From Clostridia bacterium (GTDB lineage Bacteria > Bacillota_A > Clostridia > Christensenellales > CAG-138), in assembly GCA_017394605.1 (NCBI GenBank), contig JAFPXU010000102.1, positions 1 to 8,755 on the forward strand: 8,755 nucleotides of DNA. The letters run 5' to 3'. This document shows, piece by piece, positions 1 to 6,926 of this stretch; the first letter of the stretch is position 1; each line of letters starts with the position of its first letter. A program made the translations under genes and the position numbers. A model generated the notes under the pieces. It saw only the letters and a list, made by a program, of their open reading frames with translations, searched no databases and was not told the origin of the DNA.

Positions 1-1110
1 CGGGAGATCGAGGAATTTCACCTGCCCGCCCGCGTCCGTCGTACCGCTCACGGAGCCGTCCCGCACGAATACCCCGGACAGCGGCGCATTGGTGTCGGCG
101 TCTTTCACCAGAACCGTGATGTCGCCGGAAGTAGGAACCTTCGTCAGGTAGATCGTGACCGTCGCCGCAGTGGAAGTCTGCGAGATCGTCCCGGAACCGG
201 AGTTACTGTAATAACCGGACTTGGACGCCATGAAGGAATAGGAACCGAAGGAAAGGTCAGAGAAGGTTGTCTTTCCGTCCGATCCTGTCGTCCTGCTGTA
301 TCCGGCTCCCGTCACAGAAGCGGAACCGATGGGGCTTCCGGTGTCCCGGTCGAGAACCTGGACCGTAATGTCACCGGACGTGGGCAGGGGCGTGAGGTAG
401 ATCGTCACGGTATCCGTAGGAGAACCCTGCGAAATTCCCCCAGTAGCGGAGTTATCGTAGTATCCTGCTTTGGAGGCAGTGAAGGTGTAGCTGCCGAACG
501 GAAGATCGGTAAACGTGGTCCTGCCGTCTGTTCCGGTTGTCCTGCTCCGTCCCGATCCTGTCACAGAAGCCGAGCGGATGGGATTCCCGGTATTCCGATC
601 CTTGACCAGAACAGTGATGTCCCCAGACGAAGGCAGCGGATCAAGATAGATCGTAATCGTCGTGGAAGTGGACGACGCGCTGATCGTAGCGGAAGCAGAT
701 CCGGAGCTGTAGCCCGTTTTCGAGGCCGAGAATGAGTAGGTTCCAAACGAAATTCCGCTGAAAGATACCCGTCCGTTGGAATCCGTTGTTCCAGACTTCC
801 CCGCACCACTGACCGACGCGCCGGGAATCGTCTCCCGGTTACTGGAATCACGGACGATTACTGTTACATCCCCGGAGGATTTGTACAGTCTCAGTGTCAC
901 CGTCTTATTCGGCTGAGCGGCGGAAATCGTAACACTTTCGCTGGCGGAGCTGTAACCACTCGCGGAGGCGGACGCAGTATGCGTACCGAAGGAAACGCCC
1001 GTAAAGGACGCGGGATTCCCTGAACCGGTTGTGCTGTCGAGTTTCACAGTGGCATACGAAATGAGAGCGTCCGTATCACCGTCAATCGCCCGAACCGTGA
1101 TACTGCCGGA
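1..1110 (-). repeat. Tandem 83-codon beta-sandwich repeats
   Basis: Five consecutive protein repeats are seen in the large surface protein. The units span 1110-877 (78 codons), 876-628, 627-379 and 378-130 (83 codons each, exactly 249 nt), and 129-1 (cut by the window edge). Each starts SG[DS][IV]TV and the complete ones end near TI[YT]L or similar. The FGSY and ASK.GY core is strongly conserved. DNA copies differ mainly at wobble positions, so the duplications are old or have been held under selection. Confidence 0.93.
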
Positions 1111-2883
1111 TGTCGGCGTTGTAACCTTTTCGTGGCAGTAGAAGGTCACGGTTAGAGGTTTTGAATCCTTCGTGTAGGACTGTGAATAACTCTGACTGGT
1201 AGAGGAACCGTTTCTGTCCCCGGAATAGGTCAGGTAGTCATATACATAGGAGCTGCTTCCGGAATAGTCCGAGTAGGAAATCGACACCACAGCGGACGTC
1301 GAAGTCGTGACCTGCCCCGTCACATGGAAGTTCGATGTCCGATACAGTTCCCGACCCGTAGTCGTGTTGATCCAAATTGCCGTGCAGTTCGGATCGATGG
1401 GTGTTTCCCCGCCGCCTCCACCGCCGCCGATTGGATTTGCGGTAAAGGTAAGGCTGGATTTCGCCGCCTGCCGGATCGCTTCCTTGGTGGAAGGATGCCA
1501 ATCCCACGAGGAGAGGCATGTACTGATCTCTGAATCGGAGTTTCCGTCGAAATAGCCGTGGACGATGATTTCATGGTTCCATGTCAGTTCTGCCGGAGAG
1601 TACACGCAGATAACGCGCGTATAGTTGACCGTATAGACGTTGCCGTCGCTCTTTCCGATCAGGCTGAGCAGAGTTCTGACCTGGTCATCACTCAGGTTTG
1701 TCTGTCCGTCGTAGGAGTTGGGCAGATCCATCGAATAGGACAGCGTTTTGTTCACGCCCGGACCGGTGATCGACCGGATCGTTGCGCTCTGGTAGGTGTT
1801 CCACATATAGTAGCTCTGCGCGTGACGGACATATTTGAAGTTGACCGTGAATGCGGCCTTCACGCCCGCCGCCGTGTACGCCACGAACGCGGTACTGGTA
1901 AAATCGCTTTCCTTACTTGCGGTAATGGTGACGCTGGAGCTGGTCGTGGAATAACTCTTCCCATTCATGGTGTATTCGATCTTCGTTATCCGCGTTCCGC
2001 TGGCCGAGGCCGTCACCGTATAGCTTGCGGGAACTTTTTCTGATGTGATTTCACCACCCGCAGGACCGAGGGTACCGCTCGGACCGGTGGCAGAGAGGCT
2101 TACTGAAGCCGTAGAGGGAGTGGTCGATCCTCCACCCCCGCCGCCTGAGCCTCCGCCTCCGGTTCCGCCCCCACCGGAACCGCCTCCACCTGAGGAACCA
2201 CTCCTCTTATGCCCGCAGTCCGAGCAGGAGTTTCCGCTGAAGCTGTGCGATCCAGTTTCCGTCTTCGACTCCCCGCAGGCACAGGATACTGTCCGTTTGT
2301 GCTGGCTGTCGGATATGGACGTCCATGACCCATAATTCCATGAATGGGATTCCGTCTTCGTGTTATAGTCGATCCCGCAGTCGTTGCAGTGTTGGTACGT
2401 CTTGTGCTGCGAGGATGAATAGGTACTGTACCTCCGGGAATTATCGGAGTGCGAACAGCTCTTGGTGTATCCGCACGAGGAGCAGGTATTCCCGCTGAAA
2501 TTATGGTTTTCCCAGCCGGAATAGCCCCAGCCCGTCAGGACCTCTCCACAGGAGTTGCACTTTGAGTCGTAGCTGTGCTGGTTGCTGTTTTCGTACTTGC
2601 AAACCTTAGAAGTAGAGCTGTGCGTACAAGCCTTTTTCTCCTTATGCCCGCAGACACAGTAGCCGCCCGAATAGCTGTGATTCTCCCAGCCGCTGTACCC
2701 CCAACCTTCTTTTACCTCGCCGCATTTCGTACACTTGCTCTTATAGCTGTGCATGTTCTCATTCTCGATCACATAGGTTTTTCCCCAGTTATGAGAGCAG
2801 GCAGCGTGAACAGGTGTCGGAATAAGAGCGGTAACTGTCACGATGACAAGAAAAAGGGAAAGCAGTTTTGAAAGTTTCCTCAT
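1..2883 (-). CDS. Large secreted/surface protein with Cys-rich region and tandem Cna-B-like repeats, partial (3' end outside window)
   Basis: The frame stays open from the ATG at 2883 to the left edge: 961 residues with no stop, so the protein is longer. In order it has a signal peptide (1-27, VHA then A-C), a region with 18 cysteines (29-225) and a Gly/Ser linker (about 228-253). Next comes a beta-rich domain resembling an Ig/chitobiase C-terminal fold (about 258-350), an unrecognised region to about 485 and a seven-Gly linker (486-492). Another beta-rich stretch follows, then tandem repeats from 592. The repeats carry the G-TT-DG---F--L-FG-Y-F-ASK-GY signature of carboxypeptidase-regulatory/Cna-B-like modules. 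This is the architecture of a surface adhesin or stalk. The anchor, for example LPXTG or a cell-wall domain, would lie beyond the window. AGGAGG at 2888-2893 sets the start. Being last in a Tad operon, it could be pilus-associated; that is inference. Confidence 0.88.
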   Translation of the reverse strand, partial: MRKLSKLLSLFLVIVTVTALIPTPVHAACSHNWGKTYVIENENMHSYKSKCTKCGEVKEGWGYSGWENHSYSGGYCVCGHKEKKACTHSSTSKVCKYENSNQHSYDSKCNSCGEVLTGWGYSGWENHNFSGNTCSSCGYTKSCSHSDNSRRYSTYSSSQHKTYQHCNDCGIDYNTKTESHSWNYGSWTSISDSQHKRTVSCACGESKTETGSHSFSGNSCSDCGHKRSGSSGGGGSGGGGTGGGGSGGGGGGSTTPSTASVSLSATGPSGTLGPAGGEITSEKVPASYTVTASASGTRITKIEYTMNGKSYSTTSSSVTITASKESDFTSTAFVAYTAAGVKAAFTVNFKYVRHAQSYYMWNTYQSATIRSITGPGVNKTLSYSMDLPNSYDGQTNLSDDQVRTLLSLIGKSDGNVYTVNYTRVICVYSPAELTWNHEIIVHGYFDGNSDSEISTCLSSWDWHPSTKEAIRQAAKSSLTFTANPIGGGGGGGETPIDPNCTAIWINTTTGRELYRTSNFHVTGQVTTSTSAVVSISYSDYSGSSSYVYDYLTYSGDRNGSSTSQSYSQSYTKDSKPLTVTFYCHEKVTTPTSGSITVRAIDGDTDALISYATVKLDSTTGSGNPASFTGVSFGTHTASASASGYSSASESVTISAAQPNKTVTLRLYKSSGDVTVIVRDSSNRETIPGASVSGAGKSGTTDSNGRVSFSGISFGTYSFSASKTGYSSGSASATISASSTSTTITIYLDPLPSSGDITVLVKDRNTGNPIRSASVTGSGRSRTTGTDGRTTFTDLPFGSYTFTASKAGYYDNSATGGISQGSPTDTVTIYLTPLPTSGDITVQVLDRDTGSPIGSASVTGAGYSRTTGSDGKTTFSDLSFGSYSFMASKSGYYSNSGSGTISQTSTAATVTIYLTKVPTSGDITVLVKDADTNAPLSGVFVRDGSVSGTTDAGGQVKFLDLP
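2209..2799 (-). other. Cys-rich CxxCG ectodomain with internal duplication
   Basis: Residues 29-225 of the large protein hold 18 cysteines. Five are CxxC knuckles (51-54, 109-112, 134-137, 166-169, 220-223) and two are CxC (76-78, 201-203), often followed by Gly and preceded by HSY or HSF. Residues 45-80 and 103-139 are duplicate modules sharing GWGYSGWENH; the first copy has lost one residue so its second knuckle reads CVC. It could bind metal or be disulfide-bonded outside the cell. Confidence 0.85.
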
Positions 2884-2887
2884 GGAA

Positions 2888-2893
2888 CCTCCT
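2888..2893 (-). promoter_or_regulatory. Strong ribosome binding site of the surface protein gene
   Basis: A perfect AGGAGG lies 4 nt upstream of the ATG, within the 11-nt gap after the stalk-domain gene. It fixes the start just ahead of an unambiguous signal peptide. Confidence 0.8.
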
Positions 2894-2894
2894 A

Positions 2895-3941
2895 TCAATC
2901 AAGTCCCCACAGGCTGAGCATATACGAATCCTTCGCCTGGTCGGTATAGAACTCCTTCTCTTCCGGCGTCAGCGTCCGAGGGATTTCAGGATTCTCATAT
3001 CCCTCCGCGCTGATGTTCATAATCATGCGGGTACAGTTGTCCATGACGTAGACCTCCACCTCACGGTTATCCCGGTAATAGCTGCCGAAGGTGCCGGAAC
3101 GGGGCGGAAGCATGGAGTACAGGAGATAGTGTTCGGAATCCTCCTCGTAAAAGGTCTGCCACAGTTCTCCCTTCACGGATTTCAGAAGCAAATCGTACAC
3201 CTCGCCGCTTGCCGTGGGATAGGGAATATACAGAAGATCCCGCATCGCCGCAAGAGTTTCCGGCTCAAAGGTCCGCGCCACGATGGAGCAGTCCAGAGCC
3301 TGGTTGTCGAGGTTGGTCTTGTCGCGCGGACGCTCCACCCACCATGCGTCGTAGTTATCGGGATCGGACGCGGCTTCAAGGCTTTCGTAATTCTTCCGGG
3401 GGACAAGGTAATCGTTCTCCGCTGTACTGTACTGCCAGAACAGCCCGGACTGCGCCATACGGTCGAAAACGCTCTTTTCCGTGCCGTCAAAATTACGGCG
3501 ATTCACAAGAACGGTCCGATTCTCCGGCACCCAATCGACCGTGCAGCCGAGGGTCTCCGCGATCACCCGAAGGGGAACCATCGTCCGGTCGTTCATGAGA
3601 ATACTGGAGGTGTCAAGCTGAACGCGCTGACCGTCAATCTCCGCCTGATCCCTACCGATATACATTACGATTCTGCCGCCATCAATGACTGCGCTGTGTT
3701 CATCAGCGTCATAGTCCACGCAGTAGCCGAGATTTTCAGCTACGAACCGCACCGGCACCAGCGTCCGGTCATCCTGAATCACGGGTCCCTGATCGGGGAA
3801 AACGACGTCCTCCCCTTCTACCTTTACGGTAATACCGGAATCCTCAGAATCTGCCGTAACTGCCGCGTAAACAACCGCCGCCGCAGAAACGAGCATCACT
3901 GCGGCAAGGATCAGTCCCGCCGCCCTTTTCAGTCTCTCCAT
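2895..3941 (-). CDS. Exported stalk-domain (copper amine oxidase N-terminal-like) protein
   Basis: This is a secreted protein of 348 residues. The signal peptide runs to about residue 26 (charged MERLKR, hydrophobic core, VYA before AVTA). Residues about 37-147 hold two halves of the stalk domain, each with the hallmark DRT[LM]VP[VL]R (58-65 and 118-125) followed by an A-E-x-LG segment. This domain is a surface module of Bacillota; it has no amine oxidase active site and the name does not imply copper chemistry. Residues 150-348 are not recognised; they are rich in Tyr, Trp and acidic residues and contain two Cys. GGGAGG at 3952-3957, 10 nt upstream, fixes the start; a GTG at 3987-3989 would only add a tail ahead of the signal peptide. 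It ends 11 nt before the adhesin gene, so a joint role at the cell surface is likely. Confidence 0.85.
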   Translation of the reverse strand: MERLKRAAGLILAAVMLVSAAAVVYAAVTADSEDSGITVKVEGEDVVFPDQGPVIQDDRTLVPVRFVAENLGYCVDYDADEHSAVIDGGRIVMYIGRDQAEIDGQRVQLDTSSILMNDRTMVPLRVIAETLGCTVDWVPENRTVLVNRRNFDGTEKSVFDRMAQSGLFWQYSTAENDYLVPRKNYESLEAASDPDNYDAWWVERPRDKTNLDNQALDCSIVARTFEPETLAAMRDLLYIPYPTASGEVYDLLLKSVKGELWQTFYEEDSEHYLLYSMLPPRSGTFGSYYRDNREVEVYVMDNCTRMIMNISAEGYENPEIPRTLTPEEKEFYTDQAKDSYMLSLWGLD

Positions 3942-3992
3942 GTATTGTTTTCCTCCCATTTGACTTACAGTTTTCTTTGGAAATACCACCGC

Positions 3993-4484
3993 TTATAGGA
4001 CTGTCTCCTTCTGGGTCTTCTGTGTTTTGGCGACAGGAATTGGAACGGTGTGTTGTTTGATCGTTTCAAGGATCGAAGGCTTTGCCGCCGCATCTGAATC
4101 CGATCCTTCAACAAAGGTGTTGAAGTTCCTGCTTTCATTCCGCACAAGCTTTGCACCGGGGTCATAATCCTCATAGTCCATTAGCCAGTCGTGGTCGATT
4201 TCTCTGTCAATCACATCCGACATCTCAAGGAAACCGCGGCCGGTCTCTGAAACCCATATATCCGCAAGAGCTTCCAACGGATCCTGGATCTTAAGAAGCT
4301 GAATTGCCGCATCATCGCTGACCCATGATGGAAAATTCTTGACCACGAGCTTAACAGCCGCAATCCACATAGCGTCTTCCAGAATATCGGGGACATAGCA
4401 TTCATGCAGCCAGTGATGCTCAAGTCTCTCGTAGTTTTCTTTGATTCTTGCACCAAGCTGTTCCATGATTTTCTCATGTTCCAT
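3993..4484 (-). CDS. DUF3848-like acidic protein with the same C-terminal tail
   Basis: This is a 163-residue, acidic, soluble-looking protein. Its body (LGARIKENYERLEHHWL, then ILEDAMWIAAVK, then LLKIQDPLEALADIWV and MSDVIDREIDHDW) follows the pattern I associate with DUF3848, the usual companion of DUF3849; the match is moderate and unproven. A GTG at 4491-4493 in the same frame would add three residues. The ATG at 4482-4484 is preferred because AGGTGA at 4490-4495 then sits about 5 nt upstream as ribosome binding site. The final residues (KPSILETIKQHTVP to QKETVL) nearly duplicate the tail of the preceding protein. The 58-nt gap after that gene has no convincing promoter or terminator, so both are probably co-transcribed. 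Confidence 0.68.
   Translation of the reverse strand: MEHEKIMEQLGARIKENYERLEHHWLHECYVPDILEDAMWIAAVKLVVKNFPSWVSDDAAIQLLKIQDPLEALADIWVSETGRGFLEMSDVIDREIDHDWLMDYEDYDPGAKLVRNESRNFNTFVEGSDSDAAAKPSILETIKQHTVPIPVAKTQKTQKETVL
3997..4083 (-). repeat. Tail-coding direct repeat, copy A
   Basis: This is the 3' end of the DUF3848-like gene. It contains a 16-bp block (3997-4012) and a 20-bp block (4064-4083) that recur identically in the same order and codon frame in copy B at the end of the DUF3849 gene. The DNA between the blocks is diverged and differs by one codon in length. Confidence 0.88.
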
Positions 4485-4542
4485 GACAATCACCTGCTTT
4501 CCGGCGCATACACACCCTCAGCTCCGTACTTGTTATAACTGC

Positions 4543-5085
4543 TCACAGGACTGTCTCCTTCTTATGTGTCTTCGGATTTGGGGAACCGGCAGCTGGAACG
4601 GCATGCTGTTTTAGTTTTTCAAGGATCGAAGGCTTTTTCTCCCCGTCGATTCTCTCTCGACTGACGGTTTTCCTTGCCTGGTTCACAAGAAGGTCGATCA
4701 GGCCCGGATTCACCCGATCTACAACGAAATAGAGATTTCTCTTTTCTCCCTTTACAGACGTATCATCGGCAACTGGAATCATCGCAGCCCATCTCTTATT
4801 GCCTTCCGAGATCCTCCCGTCATGTACCTTACACTGAACCGTGTTGGCCAGGACGTAGGTAAGCCGCTCCTTTCCATGTACTTTCCCAACTTGGGCCAAT
4901 ACTGCCTTGGAATCGAGGTGGTTGTCACGGTAGTTATCTCCGATAGCTTTTTCAATGGCTGCCGCGCATTTCTGGTTTGCGTCGAAAGATTCATAATAGG
5001 AAAAAGCCTCCCCGTGTTGTACAGCATACTCCGCTGAGTGCCGATACACCGGGATATTCTCAACCGGAATGTCAGACCTATCCAT
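4543..5085 (-). CDS. DUF3849 domain protein with shared C-terminal tail
   Basis: This is a soluble-looking protein of 180 residues with no signal peptide or membrane helix. Residues near the start (IPVYRHSAEYAVQHGE), the central YVLANTVQCKVHDGRIS and the NLYFVVDRVNPGLIDLLVNQAR segment match the DUF3849 family, which is common in mobile elements of Clostridia and has no known biochemical function. The start is placed at the ATG that directly follows AGGAG (5089-5093) and precedes the conserved domain. In-frame starts further upstream would overlap the pseudopilin gene or its stop region. The last 30 or so residues (KPSILEKLKQHAVP to KKETVL) are outside the domain and recur on the next protein. 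The neighbourhood is a Tad operon, an unexpected place for this family. Confidence 0.82.
   Translation of the reverse strand: MDRSDIPVENIPVYRHSAEYAVQHGEAFSYYESFDANQKCAAAIEKAIGDNYRDNHLDSKAVLAQVGKVHGKERLTYVLANTVQCKVHDGRISEGNKRWAAMIPVADDTSVKGEKRNLYFVVDRVNPGLIDLLVNQARKTVSRERIDGEKKPSILEKLKQHAVPAAGSPNPKTHKKETVL
4547..4636 (-). repeat. Tail-coding direct repeat, copy B
   Basis: This is the 3' end of the DUF3849 gene. Its identical blocks are at 4547-4562 and 4617-4636. The 20-bp block encodes KPSILE with the same wobble bases as copy A, and the 16-bp block encodes KETVL just before the stop. Confidence 0.88.
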
Positions 5086-5088
5086 TGT

Positions 5089-5106
5089 CTCCTGTATGAT
5101 GCCTCC
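5089..5106 (-). promoter_or_regulatory. Two candidate ribosome binding sites before the DUF3849 gene
   Basis: AGGAG at 5089-5093 is only 3 nt from the chosen ATG, while a stronger GGAGG at 5102-5106 is 16 nt away. Neither spacing is ideal. No ATG, GTG or TTG lies at a proper distance from the stronger site in this frame, so the ATG at 5085 remains the best start. Confidence 0.5.
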
Positions 5107-5134
5107 TTTCCTCATGGTCATTTTCCGACCTGCT

Positions 5135-5635
5135 TCACCGACCGTATTTGGCGTTGTGACTGCCCGTAACCTGCACCGAATTGATCGCGGCGGGAACGCT
5201 GTTCCCGAAGAGCCGCACATAGAAGGTCACGTCGCAGGTACAGACATAGGTGAGCTTCTTCCCGTCCACGGAAAAGTCCAGTGTGATGTTCTCGATCTTG
5301 TAGTGGTCGTTGTCGATCTCCACCGCGCTCTTCACATCGTTCCGGTACTTCTCCTCCAGCTCTCTGCGGTAATCCGTGGAGCTTGTAAGACGGGAAACAT
5401 ACTCGTCGAAATTGCTTTCCCGGAGCGCCGTATAGGTGTCCTCCGAAATCGTGATCGCCAGATTGGACAGACCCTTGTTCATGGCATTCCTAACGACGGA
5501 CGTCCGAAGCTGAACATAACCGATGTAGATGGCAAAGGACAGGACCAGAGAAAACACGATGATGAGTAAGGCTGCAGGGATCGGGACACTTTCCCCCCGT
5601 TGATTGTCCAGAACTTTTCTCAACTCGATCCTCAT
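5135..5635 (-). CDS. TadE-like single-pass pseudopilin protein
   Basis: This 166-residue protein has the same build as its upstream neighbour: a basic N-terminus ending NQRGES, a membrane helix at about 19-41, an alpha-helical stretch rich in charged residues (about 42-110), and a beta-rich C-terminal part. Two cysteines close together (VCTCDV, near 132) could form a disulfide outside the cell. It most probably works as a TadE/TadF-type minor pilin or envelope component of the Tad machine; I do not recognise a more exact family. The start is well supported: GGAGGAG at 5644-5650 lies 8 nt from the ATG, which overlaps the DUF4320 stop as ATGA. A 49-nt gap separates its stop from the next gene. 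Confidence 0.72.
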   Translation of the reverse strand: MRIELRKVLDNQRGESVPIPAALLIIVFSLVLSFAIYIGYVQLRTSVVRNAMNKGLSNLAITISEDTYTALRESNFDEYVSRLTSSTDYRRELEEKYRNDVKSAVEIDNDHYKIENITLDFSVDGKKLTYVCTCDVTFYVRLFGNSVPAAINSVQVTGSHNAKYGR

Positions 5636-6048
5636 TTCCAGAACTCCTCCGATACGCCGCTTCCCGATGAGACGAGATGTACCGGGAACAGGGGTATATC
5701 TCCGAACCCACCGAGAGCGGAATCCGCTGTGATGGTCACCGTAAAGACCGTCCCGTACTGAATCTTCTTTCCGGTAAGATAGGTCGTGGAAACACTGTAA
5801 TCCGGGCTTGATACAGAGCCGATATTTCCGCAGATCGCGTTGAAAAGGGCGTCCGTATCCCCGTTGACCTCCCCGGCAAGCTGAATCTGCCGGGTGAGCT
5901 GGTCCGCGCAGGCGTCAAGCTGCTGCTTGGCATGAATGACGGCAAACAGGTTGATCGTCAGGCTGATGAAAATGACGGCGATGAGGATGAACACCGCCGT
6001 GCTGACGTATGACCCTTCGCCCCTCTTTGATTTCAGTATTTTCATCAT
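5632..6048 (-). CDS. DUF4320 family pseudopilin-like membrane protein
   Basis: This is a 138-residue protein with one N-terminal membrane helix (about 14-38) preceded by a short basic stretch ending KRGEG. A mostly extracytoplasmic beta-rich domain follows. The layout (basic leader, RGE, hydrophobic helix, then AKQQLDACADQLTRQIQLAGEV) and the closing SEEFWK match what I know of DUF4320 proteins. These are TadE-like proteins found beside CpaF and T2SSF genes in Clostridia. The first ATG of an ATGATG pair is chosen because it overlaps the TadC stop as ATGA; the upstream G-run is a weak ribosome binding site, so coupling probably matters. The likely role is a minor or major pilin-like subunit. 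There is no glutamate at +5 after the glycine, unlike true type IV pilins. Confidence 0.8.
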   Translation of the reverse strand: MMKILKSKRGEGSYVSTAVFILIAVIFISLTINLFAVIHAKQQLDACADQLTRQIQLAGEVNGDTDALFNAICGNIGSVSSPDYSVSTTYLTGKKIQYGTVFTVTITADSALGGFGDIPLFPVHLVSSGSGVSEEFWK

Positions 6049-6914
6049 AGGCTCAAAATCCCCTGCATGGAGTCTGCGATTTGGAGGATGATGACGACCA
6101 TGTACATGGCGAGGAAGCAATACAGGAGTACCATCGAAAGCCGCCGCACTTTTCCCGGAACCTTCAGAGCTTCCGCTTTCAGAAGCTGCCGCTGGTAATC
6201 CGAGAATTTCAGGGCAAGGTTGCTCCAATAGGCGTCCGTATCGTCCCCTCGCAGAACACCGATGAGTCCGCGGGTTGTATCGGACAGCATGGAACTCCCG
6301 ACACGGGACTCCAGTCTCGTGAGAGCTGCTTCGTAGTTGCCCGACCGCATGTCAGCTGCTGTGATCTCCAGCTCCGACTTCATGGCGTCCCCGGCGTTTT
6401 CCTTGTACGAATCAATGATCGCCAGCACGTCCCGGTTGTGTTTCAGCGTTTTGTCGATATGCGCCACGAAACGTGGCAGTTCAAATTCTATCTGTCTCCG
6501 CTTCTCCCGGATCTTTTCCGCAACGCCCCGGGCGTTATAGAAGTACAGGAATACCGCGGAACCGACGAGGACTGCCGATATGAAGGGCATGAAGAACAAA
6601 AAGGGAATCGCCCCCGCTCCTACCAGCAGGGACTGGACAAGGGAATTGGCGATGTGCATTTCCGGCGTCAGCGGGATCCCGGCGGAACGGAGGTCGGAGG
6701 CAAGCTGGGCCTTCCGGTATTCGTTCAGCCGGAGTTTTCCTGCGATCCAGACGGCAAGCCCTTTCAGCCATATGTCCACCTGCGAAGTCTTTTCCTTCTG
6801 ACGGCGGGCCAGCCGGTCCATCGCCATCGATGTCCGCAGATACGGAATATGGAAGGTGTCCGCTGTGATCATGAATACGCCGAGGGCGATGACGAGAGCA
6901 ATGATAACCTGCAT
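6045..6914 (-). CDS. TadC-like inner-membrane platform protein (T2SSF family)
   Basis: This 289-residue membrane protein is the second half of the TadB/TadC platform. A membrane helix covers residues 2-18. The motif LRSAGIPLTPE (75-85) precedes a hydrophobic pair at about 92-126. A T2SSF helical domain starts at FELPRFVAHIDKTL (144 onward), and a C-terminal helix spans about 259-280. The start ATG follows the TadB-like stop after 12 nt that contain a G-run (6921-6926) acting as ribosome binding site with a 6-nt spacer. Its TGA overlaps the next start (ATGA). It is clearly a T2SSF protein; calling it TadC is by position and by the N-terminal region before the domain. Confidence 0.87.
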   Translation of the reverse strand: MQVIIALVIALGVFMITADTFHIPYLRTSMAMDRLARRQKEKTSQVDIWLKGLAVWIAGKLRLNEYRKAQLASDLRSAGIPLTPEMHIANSLVQSLLVGAGAIPFLFFMPFISAVLVGSAVFLYFYNARGVAEKIREKRRQIEFELPRFVAHIDKTLKHNRDVLAIIDSYKENAGDAMKSELEITAADMRSGNYEAALTRLESRVGSSMLSDTTRGLIGVLRGDDTDAYWSNLALKFSDYQRQLLKAEALKVPGKVRRLSMVLLYCFLAMYMVVIILQIADSMQGILSL

Positions 6915-6926
6915 CAGAGTCCCCCC

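Noticed and set aside
1..1110. CRISPR-like or DNA-level repeat array
   Set aside because: The 249-nt periodicity is in-frame protein repetition with wobble divergence, not identical short repeats with spacers.
1..1110. Self-cross-linking (isopeptide) Cna-B domains
   Set aside because: I could not see a consistent Lys and Asn pair in the first and last strands across the repeats.
2797..2883. Lipoprotein signal in the surface protein (A-A-C)
   Set aside because: The residue at -3 is His, not the Leu-like residue of a lipobox; an ordinary signal peptidase I site fits better.
2868..3998. Long plus-strand open frame (376 codons) opposite the stalk-domain gene
   Set aside because: The minus frame has a signal peptide, two stalk motifs and a good ribosome binding site; the plus frame has no recognisable domain and lies antisense.
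4494..4542. Internal promoter with a TATAAC -10-like box between the DUF3849 and DUF3848-like genes
   Set aside because: There is no -35 element at proper spacing, so this is probably chance.
5086..5220. Extended N-terminus for the DUF3849 protein starting inside the pseudopilin gene
   Set aside because: The extra residues are an out-of-frame reading of the upstream gene, and the conserved domain begins just after the ATG at 5085.
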